Below the pieces are notes generated by a model. It saw only the letters and a list, made by a program, of their open reading frames with translations. It had not been told where the DNA came from and did not search any database. Positions 28,023-37,225 of a stretch of DNA of 64,000 bases are shown one piece after another. A program made the translations under genes and the position numbers. Every line of letters starts with the position of its first letter. Position 1 is the first letter of the stretch. Origin of the DNA: Arenibacter aquaticus (lineage in GTDB: Bacteria; Bacteroidota; Bacteroidia; Flavobacteriales; Flavobacteriaceae); assembly GCF_003957295.1 (NCBI RefSeq), contig NZ_RQPJ01000002.1, positions 806,001-870,000 of the forward strand. The letters are read 5' to 3'.

Positions 28023-29519
28023 ATGGAGAAACTGAAACTTTACAATATGAGAATTTTAGTATTTGTTTTGGGGATATATTCCCTAATAATAACATCCTGC
28101 AAATCTACCCCCGAGGCCGTACAACAACTTGGCAAATCCAAGCCCAATATTGTTGTGCTGCTGTGTGACGACCTTGGTTATGGGGATCTTTCCTCCTATG
28201 GCCACCCTATTATTAAAACACCCAATCTGGATAAACTAGCAGAATCTGGTATTAAGCTTACCAATTTCTATTCTGCCGCTCCTGTCTGTTCCCCTTCCAG
28301 GATAGGTTTATTAACAGGTAGGAGCCCCAATAGGGCCGGCTTGTACGATTTTATTGTTGGTGGCCATAAGGAAAGGGACGATTTAAAAGATCTGGTGCAT
28401 TTGCAAGCCGAGGAGGAAACCATTCCACAGTTACTTAAATCCGCAGGATACAATACTTGTTTGGTAGGTAAGTGGCACGGTAGTTCCTTGTTCAATTCCG
28501 ATGAACAGCCACAACCGGACCACTTTGGGTTTGAGCATTGGTTTGCTACCCATAACAATGCTTCCCCAAGTCATAAAGATCCAAAAAACTTTGTCCGCAA
28601 TGGGGAACAAGTGGGTAAACTGCAAGGTTTTAGCAGTCAGCTGATCGTTGATGAGGCCATACAATGGCTCGACAAAAAAGAGGGAGAGAATCCTTTCTTT
28701 TTGGAGGTTGCCTTTCATGAACCCCACGAACCCATTGCATCTCCGGAAGCCTTGGTGGAAAAATACCTCGAATATACCGATACGCTTGAAGAAGCGGAAT
28801 ATTTCGCAAATGTAGAAAACGTAGATATTGCCGTAGGCCGATTGCTGACCTATTTAAAAAATAACGGCTTGGATAAAAATACCCTTGTTGTATTTACCTC
28901 GGACAACGGTCCGGAAACCCTAATGAGATATAGCAGGGCAAAGCGTTCCTATGGTTCCCCGGGCAATCTAAAAGGCATGAAATTATGGACAAACGAAGCC
29001 GGTTTTAGAGTGCCATGTATAATAAATTGGTTGGGGAAGGAAACTTATAATGGAACTTCGGACGCCGTAGTTTCCGCTTTGGATTTTTTACCAACTTTTT
29101 CGGAATTGGCCGGGGCCGGTTTACCAAAGAAAGAATTGGATGGTCAATCTATCACCTCATTTTTAAGTACAGGGACTGTTACCCGTAGCAAACCCTTGTT
29201 ATGGAGTTTTTACAATGCCCTTAACCAACATGTAATTGCCATGCGCAGCGGGGATTGGAAAATAATGGCCCAACTAAAAAGCGAAGATGGTTATCTCCCA
29301 AAAATCCTAAATGTTCACCGTGGGAACGAGGCCTTGGTGAAAAATGCCACCCTTAGCGATTTTGTTCTGTATAACCTAAAGCAAGATGTATCTGAAACAC
29401 ATGACCTTTCCACAAAAAAACCTGAGGTTCTTGAACGGTTGAAAAAAGAACTACAGCAGGAATATACGGCCCTTTTAAACGATAGCCACATTTGGGAAAG
29501 ACAGCAGGGCAGCCAGTAA
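28023..29519 (+). CDS. S1-family sulfatase lipoprotein
   Basis: This type I sulfatase has a lipoprotein signal (IITSC). An alternative ATG eight codons later (28047) would give a shorter but equally good signal. The formylglycine motif CSPSR at residues 89-93 is followed by IGLLTGRSPNR, and the metal site starts with NIVVLLCDDLGYGDL. FTSDNGPE, later in the protein, is the conserved second metal-binding block. The family hydrolyses sulfate esters after conversion of the Cys to formylglycine by a maturase, which is not encoded in this window. It is the first gene of an enzyme run controlled by a candidate HTCS operator. The subfamily and the sulfate position attacked cannot be read from motifs alone. 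Confidence 0.92.
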   Translation: MEKLKLYNMRILVFVLGIYSLIITSCKSTPEAVQQLGKSKPNIVVLLCDDLGYGDLSSYGHPIIKTPNLDKLAESGIKLTNFYSAAPVCSPSRIGLLTGRSPNRAGLYDFIVGGHKERDDLKDLVHLQAEEETIPQLLKSAGYNTCLVGKWHGSSLFNSDEQPQPDHFGFEHWFATHNNASPSHKDPKNFVRNGEQVGKLQGFSSQLIVDEAIQWLDKKEGENPFFLEVAFHEPHEPIASPEALVEKYLEYTDTLEEAEYFANVENVDIAVGRLLTYLKNNGLDKNTLVVFTSDNGPETLMRYSRAKRSYGSPGNLKGMKLWTNEAGFRVPCIINWLGKETYNGTSDAVVSALDFLPTFSELAGAGLPKKELDGQSITSFLSTGTVTRSKPLLWSFYNALNQHVIAMRSGDWKIMAQLKSEDGYLPKILNVHRGNEALVKNATLSDFVLYNLKQDVSETHDLSTKKPEVLERLKKELQQEYTALLNDSHIWERQQGSQ

Positions 29520-29645
29520 TTTTAAAAATCCGTTGTTAAGGACTGTGAGGCGCTAGGAAAGTACAAAGGATAAAAAAGTAGTGCTGCTTTAAGTGCCACT
29601 GACCAATTTTGAAAATATTTTAATTAAAGCAAAACAATAAAGTTG

Positions 29646-31631
29646 ATGAACCTATTATTTAAAAAGTGTAGTCCAGTATTCCTATTATTAATACTCTTAA
29701 GTAGTTGTACGCAAAAAGAAATTATAGAATTATCATCACCGGATAGCTCTAAAAAAATAGTGTTTTTGGAAGACGAAAATCAAAACGACCTCTCTTTTTC
29801 GGTGTATTACGGTAAGCAAGAAGTTATTAAAACCTCAGTTTTGGAATTACTTTCAGAAGAGTTGAATTTTTCGGGAAAAGTATCTGTAGAAAAATTGGAG
29901 CATACTACAGAAAACACTACTTGGAACTCAAGATTTAGTGAATTGAGTAGTATTCCCAACCATTACAATCAAACAAAAATATATTTACAGCAGGGCAGGG
30001 CAAAACTAAATCTAATTGCAAGAGCTTATGATGAAGGGGTTGCTTTTGCCTATGAAGTTCCTGAGCAAAAGGGTTTGGAAGAAATAGGTTTAAGTGAAAC
30101 TATTCATTACAACTTTTTAGAAGATTACCCCGTTTGGTCCACTCCCAAACGGGAAAAAGGAATGTTAACAGCGCAGGGGGAATATAGTAAAATCCCTTTG
30201 TCCAAATTACAAAAAGGGGCAGAACGTCCATTGTTAATTGAAATTGGTGATAGTGTAAAAATTGCCTTGGCGGAAGCACACTTGGTAGATTATGGTCGAT
30301 TAAGTTTTAATAAGGGAAACTCATCAAAATATAGCATTGTGTCTTCCCTTGATGGTAAAACAGACGAGCAAAAACAAGATACCATTACCGGAGCCGTGAT
30401 TGCAGAGAGCAAAGTTGAAGGCGCTAAGGTGCATAAAAAACTACCTTTTAGATCCCCATGGCGAGTAATCATGATGGGGAGGAGTTATGGCGAATTATTG
30501 GAGAACAATTACATTGTCCAAAATTTAAATCCACCTTCGGAAATAGAAGACGAATCATGGATAAGCCCAGGAAAGGTGCTTCGAGAGGGCACCTTAACAA
30601 CTCAAGGCGGATTTGCTGCTATCGATTTTGTAGCCAGCCATAATATGCAATATGTACATTTTGATGCAGGTTGGTATGGGAATGAGATGGACAATGCTTC
30701 TGACGCCACAACGGTTACTTTAGACCCCAAACGCTCTAAAGGTCCGTTTGACATTGAAGCTATTTGTAAGTACGCCGAAGAAAAAGGCGTTAAGGTTATG
30801 CTGTATGTAAACCGTAGGGCTTTAGAAAAACAATTGGACGAGATATTGCCCTTGTTCAAGGAATGGGGTGTTTCTGGGATTAAATTTGGTTTTGTACGTG
30901 TGGGTGACCAAGATGCAACTGCCTGGATGCACCAAGCCATAAAAAAGGCAGCCGAGTATAAAATGGTTGTGGATGTGCACGATGAATATAGACCTACAGG
31001 GTTTTCTAGAACCTATCCCAATCTGCTGACTCAGGAAGGTATCCGTGGCGATGAGGAAACCGTACCCAATGAACATACTTTAATAACTATGTTTACCAGA
31101 ATGTTGGCAGGAGCGGCCGATAATACGGTATGCTATTATAATAAACGTGTTGATAAAATGGGCTCGCACGCCTCTCAATTAGCCAAAACGGTTTGCATTT
31201 TTAGTCCCCTACAGTTTTTATATTGGTATGATAAAGCTCCGGCAGCCCCGGTTAAAGACGATGGACTGTGGGGAGATACCAAGACCATTGGAAATGAGCC
31301 GGAATTGGAGTTCTTCAATAAGGTGCCTACCACTTGGGATGAAACCAAGGTATTGCAGGCTAATATTGGAGAAATAGGTGTGATAGCCCGTAGAAAAGGC
31401 ATGGATTGGTTTATTGGGGGCATAAATGGCAAAACTTCACGGCTTGTAGAAGTAAGTTTTTCCTTTTTAGAACCCGGTGCAATATATAAGGCCAAAGTAT
31501 ACACAGATGATAAAACGGTTAAAACCAGAACTCAAGTTAAAATTGAAGAAATAGAAGTTACCACCAATTCAAAATTAAACATAGACCTGAAAAGCAACAA
31601 TGGCTTTGTTATGCACATCACTAAGTTATAA
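29646..31631 (+). CDS. GH97-family glycoside hydrolase
   Basis: This lipoprotein (LLSSC signal) of about 661 residues has the GH97 layout: an N-terminal beta-sandwich (about 25-270), a catalytic TIM barrel (about 280-570, starting WRVIMMGRSYGELLENN) and a C-terminal beta domain. The motifs HFDAGWYG, VVDVHDEYRPTGFSRTYPNL and LTQEGIRGDE are characteristic. In retaining GH97 alpha-galactosidases an Asp nucleophile follows the GIK strand; here the strand reads GIKFGF with Gly near residue 415, which suggests the inverting SusB-like mechanism using Glu residues. The start was set to the ATG at 29646; a TTG lies just before it. It probably removes an alpha-linked hexose from oligosaccharides released in the PUL. 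Confidence 0.88.
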   Translation: MNLLFKKCSPVFLLLILLSSCTQKEIIELSSPDSSKKIVFLEDENQNDLSFSVYYGKQEVIKTSVLELLSEELNFSGKVSVEKLEHTTENTTWNSRFSELSSIPNHYNQTKIYLQQGRAKLNLIARAYDEGVAFAYEVPEQKGLEEIGLSETIHYNFLEDYPVWSTPKREKGMLTAQGEYSKIPLSKLQKGAERPLLIEIGDSVKIALAEAHLVDYGRLSFNKGNSSKYSIVSSLDGKTDEQKQDTITGAVIAESKVEGAKVHKKLPFRSPWRVIMMGRSYGELLENNYIVQNLNPPSEIEDESWISPGKVLREGTLTTQGGFAAIDFVASHNMQYVHFDAGWYGNEMDNASDATTVTLDPKRSKGPFDIEAICKYAEEKGVKVMLYVNRRALEKQLDEILPLFKEWGVSGIKFGFVRVGDQDATAWMHQAIKKAAEYKMVVDVHDEYRPTGFSRTYPNLLTQEGIRGDEETVPNEHTLITMFTRMLAGAADNTVCYYNKRVDKMGSHASQLAKTVCIFSPLQFLYWYDKAPAAPVKDDGLWGDTKTIGNEPELEFFNKVPTTWDETKVLQANIGEIGVIARRKGMDWFIGGINGKTSRLVEVSFSFLEPGAIYKAKVYTDDKTVKTRTQVKIEEIEVTTNSKLNIDLKSNNGFVMHITKL

Positions 31632-31645
31632 TCCAAATTAAAACG

Positions 31646-33313
31646 ATGAATACAAAATCTGTATCAAAATTACTGTCCCTGTTTCTAGTAGTAGTAATGG
31701 TTTCCTGTAAGTCTAAAGAAGCTCAGCAAATAGTAAAAAAGGAATTACCTGCCCAACGTCCCAATATCATTTTTATGATGTCTGACGATCATGCCTATCA
31801 AGCTATTAGTGCCTATAGCGACCATTTAATTGAAACGCCCAACATTGACCGTATAGCAAATGAGGGTATTAAATTCACCAATGCCTGTGTGTCCAACTCC
31901 ATTTGTGCGCCATCAAGAGCTACTATTTTAACTGGTAAACATTGTCACGTACACGGAAAAGTAGATAATGTATTTCCTTTTGATGAATCGCAAACCACCT
32001 TTCCGCAGCTTATGCAAAAAGCAGGTTACCAAACGGCCATGTTCGGGAAATTGCACTTTGGAAATAACCCCAAGGGTATAGACGAGTTTAAAATTTTGTC
32101 TGGGCAAGGCCAATATTACAACCCTGATTTTATAACCAACGAGGGTAAAATTACGGTTGAAGGTTATGTGACCGATATAATCATGGACATGACTTTGGAT
32201 TGGTTAGAAAACAGAAGGGATGAAAACAAGCCGTTTATGTTGTTCTCTATGCAAAAAGCACCACATAGGGAATGGTTGCCAGCACCCCGTCATTTTAAAG
32301 AATATACCAAAAAATCATTTGTAGAGCCGGAAACTTTGTTTGATGATTACGAAGGAAGAGGCACAGCGGCAAAAACTGCCGAAATGAATTTATTAACACA
32401 TATGAATTGGGCGGGCGATTCCAAGCTTTACCCTGAAATGATGGCCCAATTAGGTATAGAAGACACATCCGGTTGGGATCTTGAAGCCTTTGAACGTGAG
32501 GTGGGACGTATGAATCCTGAGCAACGTGCAGTTTGGGATTCGGTTTACAGGCCTATGATGGAAGACTTTAAAAAACAGTATCCAAATATGAACCAAACGG
32601 ATTTGATGAAATGGCGCTACCAACGGTATATGCAGGATTATTTAGGATGTATCGCTTCGGTTGATGAAAACGTTGGACGCTTGTTAGATTATCTAGAGGA
32701 AACAAAATTAGATGAAAATACCATTGTCATTTATACCTCTGACCAAGGTTTTTATTTAGGGGAGCACGGTTGGTTCGATAAACGCTTTGTATATGACGAA
32801 TCGTTTAAAACACCATTGTTAATTAAATGGCCTAACGTTATTGAACCCGGAATTACCAATACGGAAATGGTCCAGAATTTAGATTTTGCACAAACCATTT
32901 TAGAGGCTGCCCATATAGAAGCTCCGGACGATATGCAAGGTGAAAGCTTAATTCCGTTGTTATTAGGAAACGATGACCAATGGACCAGGGATGCCGTGTA
33001 TTACCATTATTATGAATACCCGGGCATTCACATGGTAAAAAGGCACTACGCTATCATTACACAAGACTACAAATTGGCCCATTTTTATTACGATGTTGAC
33101 GAATGGGAACTTTACGACCGCAAAAAGGACCCTAATGAAATGACCAATGTGATCAATGACCCCGCATACGCCGATGTAGTCCAAAAACTTAAAAAGCAAC
33201 TTGCAGACTTGCGAGAGCAGTATGGTGATAGTTCGCAGTTAGATCAAGAAATATTGAAGAAATATCTTGAAGCACAGGAGAATCCCAATATAGAAACCGT
33301 TCCCCTACATTAA
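31646..33313 (+). CDS. S1-family sulfatase lipoprotein (iduronate/GlcNAc-sulfatase-like)
   Basis: The 555-residue lipoprotein (VVMVSC, Cys21) is a second type I sulfatase, only distantly similar to the first. The formylglycine motif CAPSR is at residues 87-91, within SICAPSRATILTGKH. The first metal block reads NIIFMMSDDHAYQAI and the second YTSDQGFYLGEHGWFDKR. The DHA and DQGFYLGEHGWFDKR features resemble iduronate-2-sulfatase and N-acetylglucosamine-6-sulfatase-like members. It starts 14 bp after the GH97 gene and is therefore likely co-transcribed. Two unlike sulfatases imply at least two sulfate positions in the substrate. The exact linkage specificity is not determinable here. Confidence 0.92.
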   Translation: MNTKSVSKLLSLFLVVVMVSCKSKEAQQIVKKELPAQRPNIIFMMSDDHAYQAISAYSDHLIETPNIDRIANEGIKFTNACVSNSICAPSRATILTGKHCHVHGKVDNVFPFDESQTTFPQLMQKAGYQTAMFGKLHFGNNPKGIDEFKILSGQGQYYNPDFITNEGKITVEGYVTDIIMDMTLDWLENRRDENKPFMLFSMQKAPHREWLPAPRHFKEYTKKSFVEPETLFDDYEGRGTAAKTAEMNLLTHMNWAGDSKLYPEMMAQLGIEDTSGWDLEAFEREVGRMNPEQRAVWDSVYRPMMEDFKKQYPNMNQTDLMKWRYQRYMQDYLGCIASVDENVGRLLDYLEETKLDENTIVIYTSDQGFYLGEHGWFDKRFVYDESFKTPLLIKWPNVIEPGITNTEMVQNLDFAQTILEAAHIEAPDDMQGESLIPLLLGNDDQWTRDAVYYHYYEYPGIHMVKRHYAIITQDYKLAHFYYDVDEWELYDRKKDPNEMTNVINDPAYADVVQKLKKQLADLREQYGDSSQLDQEILKKYLEAQENPNIETVPLH

Positions 33314-33658
33314 TTAAAAACCAAGCCAACAAGCAAATACCCTATGAAAGTTACTCCATCAATACTTTTATTACTATGGTTTATGCTATTCAGCTTTTCC
33401 ATAACTGCCCGGGAACCGTATAGTTCCCGGCTATTGACAGCGGTAAATCAAGATAGTCAAGTCTAACCATATCAAATAGAAAAGCATTTTTGGGCCCATA
33501 GGTAATGGAATAAGGTGTTAGAGGAAAATATTTTTTGTAATGGAGCTGTAACCAACCCTGAGTGCATGCTCCCAAACAGCAAGTGCCATGCCCAATGTTA
33601 GAAAGTCTTTTCTAGAGAATAACCAGCAAGATATACGCTAAAAAATCAAACCAAAAAA
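33314..33658 (+). other. 345-bp gap before the first lyase, with vestigial leader ORF and hairpin
   Basis: A 40-codon plus frame from ATG 33344 to a stop at 33466 begins MKVTPSILLLLWFMLFSFSI, a convincing signal peptide, but ends soon afterwards. It is probably the stump of a lost exported protein. Inside it, CCGGGAAC (33409-33416) pairs perfectly with GTTCCCGG (33423-33430) around a 6-nt loop. On the minus strand the frame at 33390-33575 reads PYSITYGPKNAFLFDMVRLD, which looks protein-like but has no family I know. The gap therefore appears to hold gene debris. Confidence 0.4.
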
Positions 33659-36460
33659 ATGAGTGGAATAACCAAAATAGCATTACTAACGCTTTGTCTT
33701 TTTTTTTGTTCAAAATCAATATTAGGGCAGGAATCAAGTCACCCAAGGGTATATATAACGGATCAGGAAAAAGCAGCCTTTGTAAAATCGATAGAGGGGG
33801 TTGAATGGAAAAAAGCTCTGGTCCATAAAAAGAAGGAAAGGCTTAAGAAGTACCTTGAATATTGGCGCAATGACCCGCAATGGCTGGTTTCCAGGTTACA
33901 GATGAACTGGAAGACCAAACACAGCAAGGTTTTCCTGCAGGGGGGCGATTTTTCACATTCGGAGGGTACAGCTCCCGTGCCTACGGTTAGATATTCCGGT
34001 ACCCGCGAATGGGCAACAGACTATGTTAGGCCCAAGCTGGAAGATGTGCAGCCTTATTTAGACGATTCACGAGGGCTGTTTTTGGAACATAAGAAAACAG
34101 GGAAAATGGAGTGGGTACACCCTTCCAAGTCCGGCTTTATAATTGATAAAACCAATGAACAGATAATGGACATTGTGGCCGATGCCGCCTTTATGTACTG
34201 GCTCACCGGGGAAGAAGAATATGCCGCTTTTGCCTCGCCGGTATTTTTCACCTATATGGAGGGCATGTATTATAGGGATGCCCCCATAGATTTGGAAAAC
34301 TCCAACCAACAAAATATTTCAGGGCTGGCAACTTTTGAGGTAATACATGAGGGCATTGTGGTTTCCCTGGTAACCACCTACGATTTTCTGTACAACTACT
34401 TTAAGGAAAATAATAAAAACCTGGAGACCTCCGTGGCAGTGTTTCAAAAATGGGGTGACCAAATTATAGAAAAAGGCATCCCGGATAATAATTGGAACCT
34501 TTTTCAGGCCAGGTTCCTTACTTATATCGGCCTTGTTCTGGAGGAAAATAGCCGCTACAAAAATGGCAAGGGACAGCAATATTTTCTAGACCACACCTTC
34601 CACATTTCCACCGATAGGCAAATAGCCATTAAAGAATCTCTCTTGGTCTATGATCAAGAAACAGCAATGTGGCCTGAAAGTGCCTCCTATTCTGTTCATG
34701 TGATTACGACATTTTTAAGAATTTTCACCTTGTTGGACCATGCCACCAACAACAATGAATTTTCCAATTACCCCATTGTGGAACGGGCCGCCCTAGCTTC
34801 TTTTCAGTATTTATTTCCCAGTGGTTATACGGTAGGCTTTGGAGATTCCCATCATAAAATATTACCACCAGAGAATTATGAACTTTTAGTGGCTAACTAT
34901 AGAAAATACGGGCAAGACGAAAAAGAGAAATTGATATCCGGCCTCTTATCAAAAATGATGGTCGGGGGGCTGTACAATCGTAAAGCAAAGGGTTTCTTTG
35001 AATTGTTCTTTTACGTAGATACCCTAGGTAAAGAATCCTCCTCCGAAAGTACTTTACATACAAAAAAACTTAGCTCGCCAACCTTTTACGCACCCAATGT
35101 AAGCATGGTCAACCAACAGATGGGAAAGGGTAAAAATGCCGTAATGGCTTCCACGGTAGGTTCCTTTGGCAATCATGCCCATGCCAATGGTATTTCGTTG
35201 GAGCTATATGCCAACAACTACGTATTGGGACCGGATATGGGACGGGGGCCAAGCTACTGGCATCCGGAACACCGGGAATTCTATTCACGTTTTCCCGCAC
35301 ACAATACGGTAGTAGTGGACGGCCAATCGGACTATGCCGCCATGCGGACCTACCATCCTTTCCTTTTGGAAAATGTGTATCCTAAACCCGGTGAAAGGCC
35401 CTCCTTTGATAAGGTTACCTTTACCAAGGTTTCCTTCTTAGAGCCCAAGACGGTATCGGATCAACAACGTTTTACAGCTATTATAGAATCCAAGGTACAA
35501 CAACCCTATATCATAGATATTTTTAGATCTAAGAAGCAAAAGAAGGAACATCAGCGGCACGAATATATCTACCACAATATAGGTCAGACCTTAAATATAT
35601 ACGATGCACAAAACCATCCTATGGATATGACTCCCACCGGGGATTTATCCTCAAAGCATGGAGACCTCGTAGGTTACGACTACTTTACGGATAAGCAGAA
35701 AACAATTAGTTCTGCCGATATTAAGGCATTGTTCAGCTTACAGAGCAAGGGAAGACCAAATAATTTCATGAAACTATGGGTGAAAGGGAGTGAAAATCAG
35801 ACCGTATATAAGGTAAATTCACCCAAATCCAACGCCCTGAGTGAAGGTACCGCTCCCGTAGAAATATTAGGTAAACCTACCCCTACCCTAATTCTAAGAA
35901 GGGATGAGGCCGCATGGACCAATCCCTTTGCAGTGGTCTTCAACCCATTCATGGAGGGCGAAACAAATCCCATAAATACAGTAAACTTTTCCTCCTTGGC
36001 AAACTTCCCAAATACTCAAATTATAGAGGTACAGCTTAACGATAAAATCACCTTTGATAAAACGGTAGTCAATGCCTCTGAAAGCGATATAGCAAGACAG
36101 GGGGAATTTTATCAAAAAGGATTGTTGTCCATTGTGCGAAAGACCAGCAATCAGTCCCACCCCATATTTATGTTTTTGTCCGGAATGGAAAAATTTGAGT
36201 ATCAAGGATGGGATATCGTTTCGTCTGGCAAACCATTTACCTTTTCCCTTGAAAAAACGGAGTCTGGATATATTATAGCCAATGATAACCCAATAACCAT
36301 AAACATGCCTATGCCCAAAACAGGAAAGCAAGCGGAAATACTGTTGTACCAAGAAGACAAGATTGTTGCCCGCAGAAAGGGAACAACCAATAGAAACAAT
36401 ACAAATCAAATTGTGTTTAAACTTTCCAAAGCCTACGATAAGGCAGTAATTGTGTATTGA
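33659..36460 (+). CDS. heparinase II/III-type polysaccharide lyase
   Basis: This exported 933-residue protein (signal ending near SILGQ) has an N-terminal alpha/alpha-toroid domain (about 60-430) and a C-terminal heparinase II/III-like beta-sandwich. The latter is recognised by GNHAHANGISLELY, then PDMGRG, then FPAHNTVVVDGQSDY. The His residues in NHAHAN and the Asn/His/Tyr of the toroid are the usual lyase active-site types. Such enzymes eliminate at uronic acids, leaving a 4,5-unsaturated sugar. Exact CAZy family is unassigned; the length and domains would fit ulvan or glycosaminoglycan lyase families such as PL37, PL38 or PL40. It is a paralogue of the gene at 50293. A hairpin terminator follows its stop. 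Confidence 0.85.
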   Translation: MSGITKIALLTLCLFFCSKSILGQESSHPRVYITDQEKAAFVKSIEGVEWKKALVHKKKERLKKYLEYWRNDPQWLVSRLQMNWKTKHSKVFLQGGDFSHSEGTAPVPTVRYSGTREWATDYVRPKLEDVQPYLDDSRGLFLEHKKTGKMEWVHPSKSGFIIDKTNEQIMDIVADAAFMYWLTGEEEYAAFASPVFFTYMEGMYYRDAPIDLENSNQQNISGLATFEVIHEGIVVSLVTTYDFLYNYFKENNKNLETSVAVFQKWGDQIIEKGIPDNNWNLFQARFLTYIGLVLEENSRYKNGKGQQYFLDHTFHISTDRQIAIKESLLVYDQETAMWPESASYSVHVITTFLRIFTLLDHATNNNEFSNYPIVERAALASFQYLFPSGYTVGFGDSHHKILPPENYELLVANYRKYGQDEKEKLISGLLSKMMVGGLYNRKAKGFFELFFYVDTLGKESSSESTLHTKKLSSPTFYAPNVSMVNQQMGKGKNAVMASTVGSFGNHAHANGISLELYANNYVLGPDMGRGPSYWHPEHREFYSRFPAHNTVVVDGQSDYAAMRTYHPFLLENVYPKPGERPSFDKVTFTKVSFLEPKTVSDQQRFTAIIESKVQQPYIIDIFRSKKQKKEHQRHEYIYHNIGQTLNIYDAQNHPMDMTPTGDLSSKHGDLVGYDYFTDKQKTISSADIKALFSLQSKGRPNNFMKLWVKGSENQTVYKVNSPKSNALSEGTAPVEILGKPTPTLILRRDEAAWTNPFAVVFNPFMEGETNPINTVNFSSLANFPNTQIIEVQLNDKITFDKTVVNASESDIARQGEFYQKGLLSIVRKTSNQSHPIFMFLSGMEKFEYQGWDIVSSGKPFTFSLEKTESGYIIANDNPITINMPMPKTGKQAEILLYQEDKIVARRKGTTNRNNTNQIVFKLSKAYDKAVIVY

Positions 36461-36463
36461 TCC

Positions 36464-36484
36464 AGGGCAGAATATAACTGCCCT
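36464..36484 (+). terminator. probable terminator after the first lyase
   Basis: AGGGCAG (36464-36470) and CTGCCCT (36478-36484) form a 7-bp stem with a 7-nt loop, beginning 4 bp after the lyase stop codon. The downstream T-run is weak. Together with the fresh operator before the DUF4861 gene it suggests the two enzyme runs are separate transcripts. Confidence 0.5.
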
Positions 36485-36530
36485 TGCCCTTCCCTTTAAA
36501 ATGCTTTTTAGTCCTGTATTAGTAAAGTCA

Positions 36531-36588
36531 TTGGTAAACCGATACCCCTATATGATAAACAACCAAGCTTGCCAATATATTCCCTGTC
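36531..36588 (+). repeat. left copy of the island-flanking relic repeat
   Basis: The first 46 bases (36531-36576) are identical to 42734-42779. Similarity continues for 12 more bases after a 12-base gap relative to the right copy. Both copies can be read in one frame as GKPIPLYDKQPSLP, followed here by IYSLS and a stop. The in-frame gap points to a former protein-coding sequence rather than a clean attachment site. Confidence 0.75.
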
Positions 36589-37225
36589 TTAGGTAAGAAT
36601 TATCAAGATATTGAGCAGCTTTGTCATATTGTGGGCAACAATTGGATATCATCATACGTCCAATATACTTCCATGTAGAGAATTAGTATGAAATATCTTT
36701 TCACGACTTTAAATAATCCTTTAAGAGATTATCCTATAAATAAGAACCTTATATAATGGTATTGCAAAAACTGGGAATGCATCTTGTTTTATTTTTAATA
36801 GATGAAAATGTATACGGAGAACATTGCCTTATAAAAGACTATATAATATCATAGTTTTTCTTTGGTTTCTCTTCTCTAGATATACGAGTTTCTACCACTA
36901 AGTTGTTAACATTAAAAAATAGAGCTGAGAATGTTCTAACTCTCTTCAAAAAGTTACGTCTTGACCAATTAAAATGTTCAACCCCTTTTTGACTCCTTCA
37001 TAAGATTATAAACCACTCATAATTAATGACTTAAAACAAGCCGTCGGTGCGATTGAGAGGTCAGTTATGAATAATTTGAATCAATCCATACAATTAAAGT
37101 CTGGCGAGGGGTCTTTTCTTACTAAATTCATGGAAGACGAAATTCCACTTTGGAATTAGTTGCAATTTACTTAATAGTCGACATAGTCCCCTCAATTGAT
37201 AAGAACCTATTTAATTAATAAAATC
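36589..37225. other. 637-bp AT-rich leader of the four-gene cassette
   Basis: AT-rich sequence between the left relic repeat and the first cassette gene. It contains no open frame I would call a gene, no recognisable transposase remnant and no clear promoter match. It is presumably the promoter region of the cassette. Confidence 0.4.

Noticed and set aside
36540-36562. Sequence GATACCCCTATATGATAAAC within the left relic as a fourth operator copy
   Set aside because: It shares only the ATACCC core and lacks the 21-bp-period second half-site; it is also part of the coding-like repeat.
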